Source: Beijerinckiaceae bacterium
Lineage (GTDB): Bacteria; Pseudomonadota; Alphaproteobacteria; Rhizobiales; Beijerinckiaceae
NCBI GenBank assembly: GCA_947453155.1
Contig: CANGFE010000014.1
Location: forward strand, 1 to 45,154
Length of the DNA stretch: 45,154 nt
Reading direction: 5' to 3'
In this document: piece by piece, positions 40,167-45,154 of the stretch
How positions within the stretch are numbered: the stretch's first letter is position 1
Layout: every line of letters begins with the position of its first letter
Program-made: the position numbers and the translations under genes
The notes under the pieces: generated by a model
What the model saw: the letters and a program-made list of their open reading frames with translations, nothing else
Told to the model about the DNA's origin: nothing
Databases searched by the model: none

Positions 40167-41986
40167 TTGACGACCCCTATGACAGGCAAAATCCCCCGAA
40201 CGCTTTGAATATCGGCCCCGCGTTCGGTGAGACGGACTCCGCCCGCATCGTCCCTTTCCAAGACGAAGCGGCGCGAATGGAGATCGGCAAGGCCCGCGGC
40301 CCCGCCGGTGGTGATGAGGATCGCATGCGGCAAATATTGCGCGAGGCGATCAAACAGATTGATTTGCTCGGCAGCGCCGAAACAGGAGAAAGCATCTTCG
40401 AGAATGACAATACCCGGACGCGTCACCATCAGACGCGCCAAAGCCACGCGCTGTTTCTCGCTGGCTGAGAGCACATGTTCCCAATGCTCGACTTCATCAA
40501 GCCGCTCGGCCAGATGGTCCGCGCCGCAAATTTCGAGCGCGCGCAAACAGGCGGCCGTCGAATAGGCCTCCAGACCCCGCGGGAAGCAAATGATGTCGCT
40601 GAGGCGCCCCGCCTGCAAAAACGGATTGGCAGCGACATAAGAGACCTGCTCACCCAGCGGCACACGGATTTCGCCCTCGCCCCAAAGCCACAATCCGGCG
40701 AGCGCGCGCAACAGGCTTGATTTGCCGACCCCGGCCGCACCGCTGACAATGATCCGGTCGCCGGGCTCAAACCGCGCATGCGCGCGTTCGATGACAATTT
40801 CGCCAGACGGGCGCATCAAGCGCAATTCATGCAGTTCAACCGCCTCCACCGCGATCTGCGGGCGGGTGATCATGGGCACGCCATTCTGCTCGCGGCGATC
40901 CGCGTCGGCCATGGCTTCATTGAGTTCGACGATGCGCCGGGCCGAGGCGGACCACTCGGCCACGCGCGAATAATTATCGATCAGCCAGCCAATGGCGATT
41001 TGCACCTGCACGAAGGCCGAGGCCAGCTGCATGACCTCGCCCAGGGACAAATCCCCCGCGAGATATTTGGGCGCAGCCAGCACCAGCGGAAACACAGGCA
41101 CCATGGCCGCATTGCCATTGGTGAGCCAGGTGATGCGCGCATGTTGGCTGACAACGCGCATCCATTTGGTGGCCAGCGCAGTATAAGTGACCGCCAATTG
41201 GCGCCGCGCATGGCCCTCGCCTTGGGTGAGCACAATGGCTTCGGCATTTTCACGCATCGCCATCATTTCAGCGCGAAACCGCGCCTCCGCCTCATTGCGG
41301 GCTGCGACAGCGCCCGAGAGGCCACCCCCCACCAGCGGCATGAAGGCTGAAACCACCACGCCATAGAGCAGCGCGCCAATCACCATGAAAGCCGGGATAT
41401 GAAAGGAGCGCCCGCCCAGCGCGACATCCAAGCCGCCACCGACTGTCCAAAGGATCACCACGAAAGTGGAGGCCGTCAGCACAGCCGTAAAAAGACCGAT
41501 GGCGAAGTCGGTGAGCGGTTCGGTCGCCATGCGCACATCATCTGAGATGCGATATTCCGGATTGGGCAGACCATTGCGGGCAATGCGCATGCGGTAAAAG
41601 CGCTGACCGAACAACCAACGGTCCAGCAAATTTGTCGTGCACCATTCCCGCCAGCGCACCTGCAGTGTCTCGCGGCACATCAAAATGCCGACCCCAACCG
41701 CCGCCACGCAGAAGACGAGCAACGGAAAGGCAAAAGCCGCCAGAGCCGCCCCGCCCGTGTCATGCCGCTCCAGTGAATCGAAGAACCAGCGGTTCCAACG
41801 GTTCATGGCGACATCCACGAGCAGCTTGGCGATCAGGCAGCCGACGAGGCCAAAGGTCAGGAGTGCGGCTGCACGCGCGGTCGCGCCGCGCCAATAGCCA
41901 CCGGCAAACTGGATGAACGCCCGCAACAAATGCGTTCGTTTCTCCTCAGCCGTCTCAAGTCGATGCTCGAAAGGCGTCCCGGTCAT
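40163..41986 (-). CDS. ABC transporter, YddA/SbmA-like, degenerate ATPase site
   Basis: A 607-residue half-transporter with an ABC_membrane_2-type domain: spans around LLTFGLVGCLIAKLLVDVAM, AFAFPLLVFCVAAVGVGIL and FTAVLTASTFVVILWTVGGG, plus NRWFFDSLERHD and NPEYRISDDVRMATEPLTDF, typical of the YddA/SbmA/ABCD branch. In the C-terminal ATPase domain, Walker A (GAAGVGKSSLLRAL) is intact. The signature is LSASEKQR (Gly lost), Walker B reads VILEDAFS (Asp-Glu order swapped to Glu-Asp), the D-loop is SCFG and the H-loop histidine is replaced (ILITTGG). ATP binding is likely but hydrolysis doubtful. Genes on both sides look functionally linked. Substrate unknown. Confidence 0.88.
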   Translation of the reverse strand: MTGTPFEHRLETAEEKRTHLLRAFIQFAGGYWRGATARAAALLTFGLVGCLIAKLLVDVAMNRWNRWFFDSLERHDTGGAALAAFAFPLLVFCVAAVGVGILMCRETLQVRWREWCTTNLLDRWLFGQRFYRMRIARNGLPNPEYRISDDVRMATEPLTDFAIGLFTAVLTASTFVVILWTVGGGLDVALGGRSFHIPAFMVIGALLYGVVVSAFMPLVGGGLSGAVAARNEAEARFRAEMMAMRENAEAIVLTQGEGHARRQLAVTYTALATKWMRVVSQHARITWLTNGNAAMVPVFPLVLAAPKYLAGDLSLGEVMQLASAFVQVQIAIGWLIDNYSRVAEWSASARRIVELNEAMADADRREQNGVPMITRPQIAVEAVELHELRLMRPSGEIVIERAHARFEPGDRIIVSGAAGVGKSSLLRALAGLWLWGEGEIRVPLGEQVSYVAANPFLQAGRLSDIICFPRGLEAYSTAACLRALEICGADHLAERLDEVEHWEHVLSASEKQRVALARLMVTRPGIVILEDAFSCFGAAEQINLFDRLAQYLPHAILITTGGAAGLADLHSRRFVLERDDAGGVRLTERGADIQSVRGILPVIGVVK

Positions 41987-42102
41987 TCTCTATATCCCTT
42001 CGCGCCCATTGAACGGGTCGAGCATGGACTTAAGGATAAGCAGGCCGCTGCTCGCTCTAAAAGGCACGCGGGACGCTCGGCGCGGCCTTTCGGGTCACGA
42101 CC

Positions 42103-42128
42103 GCGTGAGACGGTACCGGTTCTCACGC
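42103..42128. repeat. Inverted repeat between small ORF and ABC gene
   Basis: GCGTGAGA (42103-42110) and TCTCACGC (42121-42128) are perfect 8-bp arms around CGGTACCGGT. It lies 30 bp past the stop of the 101-residue protein and 117 bp before the ABC start (minus strand). It has no U-run, so an operator or processing hairpin is as likely as a terminator. The rest of 41987-42158 shows nothing recognisable. Confidence 0.5.
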
Positions 42129-42158
42129 AACGGTGATCAACCGGGCAATGCAGGACGC

Positions 42159-42464
42159 TTAGTGCAGTTGCGCACGCATGTTGCGGAAACAGGCCCGCAG
42201 AGCAGATTGGGCCACCTGAAGCGAATCCGCGTCAGGTCCCCGCCCGAAAAGACCCGCTGCCTTTTGAAGGATCAATTCCTCCAGAGCGTCGGTCCAAGGG
42301 CCATTCTCATAATTCCGAAGCGCGGCTATTTCATCGAGGGTGACCTCAAGCGCGCCGACAAGGGCCTGCGTAAGCGGCCGCAGAGATTGTTCGCTGACAC
42401 TCGCCACGAATTTCTGCCCCATCCAAAACCAGTTTCGAGCCCCAGCAACGCCAGCATGGCGCAT
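42159..42464 (-). CDS. Hypothetical 101-residue protein
   Basis: A small, mainly helical soluble protein (e.g. EQSLRPLTQALVGALEVTLD, PWTDALEELILQKAAGLF) of unrecognised family. The residue pattern is amphipathic and protein-like. The frame continues upstream 20 codons before a stop at 42525, with no ATG, GTG or TTG there; ATG 42464 is the first start but lacks a clear ribosome site. It lies 75 bp downstream of the ABC membrane-only gene and may be part of its transcript. The helical character weakly recalls phasins. Moderate confidence that it is a gene. Confidence 0.5.
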   Translation of the reverse strand: MRHAGVAGARNWFWMGQKFVASVSEQSLRPLTQALVGALEVTLDEIAALRNYENGPWTDALEELILQKAAGLFGRGPDADSLQVAQSALRACFRNMRAQLH

Positions 42465-42539
42465 GCGGGCGACAAAGTCGAAAACCTTTTTAATGGAACC
42501 AATTTCGATGTTGCAGTGAAAGCTTTAGCTGAGCTGTCT

Positions 42540-43475
42540 TTAGAGCGGCTTGTCGTCTGGTTCGGTCTCTTCAATCGCCTCAGACACATCTTCCAAGCTG
42601 GCGCCCTGGCTGATGCGTTTGGAAATGTCACGCAGACGGGTCAATTGCTGGACAATGGTGGGCACATGATCGAGCCCTTCCATCAAACGCCAGACATAAA
42701 CAAGAATAGCAAAGATATCGCCCGTCTCACTTTCCGGTAGAACCGTGGCGCGCAAAAGAATGGCAATAAAGACTAAAATCGACAGGACTTCGATGATGGT
42801 CCAGTTGAAAGCCGCCGCATCAGACAGTTTGACGCGCCAATTGCGCACGGCAGTAAAATGCTCGCGCACTTCCTCACGCTTGTAGCGCTCAATGAAGACC
42901 ACTTCTTTTTCGAGCTGGTCATTGAGCTCTTGGTTGAGGCGCGACGTGACGCGCACATAGACTTTATTGACCAGATAGACCGGGATGAAAAGAAGCGCAG
43001 CCAGAGCGCCAATCGTCATATCGTACCAAAACAGAATAATGGCCGAGCCAAAGATGTGGATCAGCGAGGTGATAACGACTGGAACGTCGAGCTCGAAGAA
43101 GGTGACGAATTCGCGCGACATGGCTGAACGTGCCGCCACCGAAGTGGCCTCAATCCCCGCCGTGCGCTGGCGGATGATCGTATCCTCGACAATGTCATTA
43201 TAGACCTGCGTGTAGACGCGCGTGTCGTACATCTGCCGGAAGCAGCCGATGGAGGCTCGCCCCGCCCAAGCAAAGACGATGGGCAGTGCATGATGGAAAT
43301 CATGCGACATGAGGCCATCAATCGCCAGGCCAGTTGCCCAAGGATAAGACAGCTCGAGCAGATCCTCGAGGAAGGTCAGCGCATAGGTGAGGCCAATTCG
43401 CCATTTATAGGGGCGGACGGCGTCCAAAGCGGTGCGCGTTTTCGGCTTAATCGGGATCTTCTTCTTATGCAGCAT
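42540..43475 (-). CDS. ABC exporter membrane domain without ATPase
   Basis: A 311-residue protein matching the six-span ABC exporter membrane domain (ABC_membrane_3-like) with no ATPase domain. Spans include WRIGLTYALTFLEDLLELSY, VVITSLIHIFGSAIILFWYD, IGALAALLFIPVYLVNKVYV and IIEVLSILVFIAILLRATVL, and the helices between them extend into the cytoplasm (QELNDQLEKEVVFIERYKRE). It ends in an acidic tail (SEAIEETEPDDKPL). The frame is closed by its own stop, with no ATPase fragment downstream, so this seems a real stand-alone membrane protein. It could pair with a separate ATPase or with the nearby degenerate one. Confidence 0.85.
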   Translation of the reverse strand: MLHKKKIPIKPKTRTALDAVRPYKWRIGLTYALTFLEDLLELSYPWATGLAIDGLMSHDFHHALPIVFAWAGRASIGCFRQMYDTRVYTQVYNDIVEDTIIRQRTAGIEATSVAARSAMSREFVTFFELDVPVVITSLIHIFGSAIILFWYDMTIGALAALLFIPVYLVNKVYVRVTSRLNQELNDQLEKEVVFIERYKREEVREHFTAVRNWRVKLSDAAAFNWTIIEVLSILVFIAILLRATVLPESETGDIFAILVYVWRLMEGLDHVPTIVQQLTRLRDISKRISQGASLEDVSEAIEETEPDDKPL

Positions 43476-43697
43476 GTCTCATTCCGGGCACAGCAGACGC
43501 AAAACGGGCAGGTTTGCCGCTTTGTTGCCGCAATTGCGGCCGACAAGGCCGCTACTGATTCACCAATAGGGCAAGTCGGAGGGGGCTGAAAAGACCCCGC
43601 GTTGAAACGACTGAGGTAAAGCCGTGTTGAGGCTGACCACATGCCCCGGGGAAGTTGATGGCACTCCCGCCACCAGCTCGGCCCCCGAGGAGATTGA

Positions 43698-44537
43698 ATG
43701 GCCCATTCCAAAGCTAAAATGCGCGCAGCGAAAGCTGCGGCCTTGATGCTTTCGATTCCGGTGATGGCGCATGCCATGACTGCGATGGAACGCGTGCCGC
43801 TCCCCCTGCCACGCCCGACCTGGCTTGATGCTGCCCCCGTGGACGACATCGTCCAAGAGGTCGAGGCGACCCCTGCACCCGTGCAAGTCGCCGGCTTGCC
43901 TGATCATGTGCCGCTACCAATCGCGCGCCCCAATTGGCTTGGTCGTATCACGGTTGATATCGTGAGCGACGAGCAAGCCAATGATGCACCACCTGTTGCG
44001 ACAAAAGTCGCAATCATGCCTGCGCGTGTTCCACTTCCTATTCCGCGTCCTGATTTTCTCGACGCGCTTCCTGCTGATGATGAGCCCGCGGTCACACGCG
44101 TGGCGCGTCGTGCACCTGCTGATGAGCCTGCACGCCAAGCCAGCTCACCTCTGCACAGCATGATCGAAGATTATGCGCGCCACCACGGCGTGCCCTTGCG
44201 CCTCGCGCACCGCATCGTCCTGCAAGAGAGCCGCTACAATCCGGCGCTCAAGGCCAAAGCCCATTTCGGTTTGATGCAGGTGAGCCTGCCGACAGCCAAA
44301 TCCATGGGCTATGGCGGCGATGTCGCTGGCCTGCTCGATGCCAAGACCAATCTGACTTACGCCATGCCCTATCTGGCCAATGCCTGGATCGTCTCTGGAG
44401 GCAATGAAGAGAAGGCGCGCCGTCTCTATATGAGCGGCTATTACCCCGAAGCCAAGCGCAAGGGCGTCTTGAAAGAGCTGCGCAAGGCCGACAGCCCGCC
44501 TGTGGCTGACGAAATCGAAGCCGCAGACGCGCGCTAA
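43698..44537 (+). CDS. SLT-domain lytic transglycosylase with VPLP repeats
   Basis: A 279-residue exported protein. After a signal peptide (AAKAAALMLSIPVMAHA) come three copies of a VPLPxxRPxWL motif: VPLPLPRPTWLD (about 33-44), VPLPIARPNWLG (about 71-82) and VPLPIPRPDFLD (about 111-122). The C-terminal half is an SLT domain with the catalytic glutamate in HRIVLQESRYNPALKAK, then HFGLMQVSLPTAKSMGYGG and NLTYAMPYLANAW. It should cleave peptidoglycan in the periplasm; the repeats may tether it to a partner or wall. GAGGAGATTGA precedes the ATG. It is a single-gene unit divergent from the ABC membrane-domain gene with 222 bp between. Confidence 0.9.
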   Translation: MAHSKAKMRAAKAAALMLSIPVMAHAMTAMERVPLPLPRPTWLDAAPVDDIVQEVEATPAPVQVAGLPDHVPLPIARPNWLGRITVDIVSDEQANDAPPVATKVAIMPARVPLPIPRPDFLDALPADDEPAVTRVARRAPADEPARQASSPLHSMIEDYARHHGVPLRLAHRIVLQESRYNPALKAKAHFGLMQVSLPTAKSMGYGGDVAGLLDAKTNLTYAMPYLANAWIVSGGNEEKARRLYMSGYYPEAKRKGVLKELRKADSPPVADEIEAADAR

Positions 44538-44645
44538 GGCGCGCTCAGACGCTCAAATCATCCATCTGAAGAGAGAAGGCCTCAGCGCAGATATGGCTCT
44601 GCTGCATTGGTTTGTCGGCATTTCGCGGTGCCGTACCGCACAAAT

Positions 44646-44685
44646 GAAAACGCCTCTCCGATCCGCGATGGGACGAGAGAGGCGT
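44646..44685 (-). terminator. Intrinsic terminator of H1-like gene
   Basis: On the minus strand ACGCCTCTC (complement of 44677-44685) pairs with GAGAGGCGT (complement of 44650-44658), followed by TTTTCATTT. It ends the transcript of the H1-like gene about 113 bp past its stop. The 260-bp gap 44538-44797 holds this and a small hairpin CCTGTC-TAGA-GACAGG, but no gene that I can see. Confidence 0.75.
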
Positions 44686-44797
44686 CTCGAATGAATGCAG
44701 ATTGAACTGCGAAACATCCTGCTGCTGACACGACCACCACAGGGGCGATCGTGTCGTGCAGCTATTCCTGACCCTGTCTAGAGACAGGAACCAAGAA

Positions 44798-45115
44798 TTA
44801 GGCAGCAGCCGGAGCGGCCTTAGCCTTGCGCGCAACGCGCTTCTTGGCAGGCTTACGAACAGCCTTCTTGGCAGTCTTCTTGACGGCCTTCTTGGCAGTC
44901 TTCTTGACGGCCTTCTTGGCAGTCTTCTTGACGGCCTTCTTAGCAGTCTTCTTGACGGCCTTCTTGGCAGTCTTCTTGACGGCCTTCTTAGCAGTCTTCT
45001 TCACTGCCTTCTTGGCGGTCTTGCGAGCGCCCTTCTTGGCAGCGCCCTTACGGGCAGTCTTCTTGGCCGCGGTCTTCTTCGCAGCCGGCTTACGCTTCGT
45101 TGTTGCCTTAGCCAT
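44798..45115 (-). CDS. Histone H1-like lysine/alanine-rich DNA-binding protein
   Basis: A 105-residue, very basic protein made almost only of Lys, Ala, Thr, Val and Arg. The middle is a tandem array with seven TAKKAV units at a strict 8-residue period (unit KKTAKKAV), between MAKATTKRKPAAKKTAAKK at the N-terminus and an Arg-rich end (RKPAKKRVARKAKAAPAAA). It resembles the lysine-rich C-terminal domain of eukaryotic H1 and the H1-like proteins of many proteobacteria, which bind and compact DNA. The DNA of the repeats is nearly identical (24-bp units), so the copy number can change by slippage. AGGGGA precedes the ATG. Confidence 0.9.
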   Translation of the reverse strand: MAKATTKRKPAAKKTAAKKTARKGAAKKGARKTAKKAVKKTAKKAVKKTAKKAVKKTAKKAVKKTAKKAVKKTAKKAVKKTAKKAVRKPAKKRVARKAKAAPAAA

Positions 45116-45154
45116 CTGAGGTCCCCTCTGATTTTGTCCGCCGGCGAAAGAAAG

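Noticed and set aside
44860-45010. Short tandem repeats that could suggest CRISPR
   Set aside because: The 24-bp units are contiguous with no unique spacers and encode a regular protein repeat.
44826-45119. Plus-strand frame with LTAFLAVFLTAF-like repeats, as if a membrane protein
   Set aside because: It is the reverse strand of the lysine-rich H1-like repeats. The AAG/GCC codons read backwards give Leu/Phe/Ala repeats. The minus-strand product has a ribosome site and a known family.

Overview
The window looks like chromosomal DNA of an alphaproteobacterium, probably of the order Hyphomicrobiales (Rhizobiales). The signs are high G+C codon use, a single bifunctional Rsh stringent-response enzyme beginning MMRQYEL, the rpoZ / rsh / pdxJ / lepB neighbourhood, abundant Bug-type solute receptors, a lysine-rich histone-H1-like protein, and dispersed palindromic repeats beginning CCGTCATTGCGAG. 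Genus and species cannot be read from the sequence.

Layout. (1) 1-16437 is mostly core genome: lepB (cut by the window edge), pdxJ, pyrE, an ABC exporter, a GntR regulator divergent from a tcuAB-type tricarballylate oxidation operon, rsh, rpoZ, a NYN-domain protein, a type-5 uracil-DNA glycosylase, smpB, dapA, a soluble lytic transglycosylase, an alpha/beta hydrolase and tRNA-Ser(GCT). (2) 16438-23258 is a compact integrated element of about 6.8 kb inserted at the 3' end of that tRNA. It has a 14-bp direct repeat as att core, tandem TTCCCAC arm sites at both ends, a tyrosine integrase, an AlpA-like regulator, a Prim-Pol/RecA-like replication protein and a three-way-junction palindrome. Its A+T-rich cargo is two related lipoproteins plus one secreted protein. 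(3) 23259-33248 is a catabolic accessory region. It holds a PQQ dehydrogenase / cytochrome c / Bug-receptor operon with a residue pattern suggesting lanthanide use, a CoA-transferase III whose two halves appear in unusual order, a lyase / Bug receptor / LeuC-like / LeuD-like operon, and a BASS-type transporter. (4) 33396-39517 concerns metals: TerC, a complete nikKMLQO nickel/cobalt ECF importer, and a convergent P1B ATPase with a TPC membrane motif. (5) 39582-45115 has an uncharacterised locus of an ABC half-transporter with a degenerate ATPase site, a Rossmann-like protein, a small unknown protein and an ABC membrane protein with no ATPase domain. It ends with a small transglycosylase and the H1-like protein.

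How the genes work together. TcuA/TcuB should pass electrons from tricarballylate to the quinone pool under GntR control. The PQQ dehydrogenase should pass electrons to the cytochrome c encoded 4 bp inside its own stop region. The LeuCD-like hydratase and the isocitrate-lyase-family enzyme would together hydrate and cleave a branched dicarboxylic or tricarboxylic acid captured by the Bug receptor. NikKMLQO imports Ni or Co, and the facing ATPase may export the same class of metal. The most novel-looking parts are the integrated element (envelope-directed cargo plus a cruciform-like DNA structure) and the degenerate-ABC locus at 39.6-43.5 kb.
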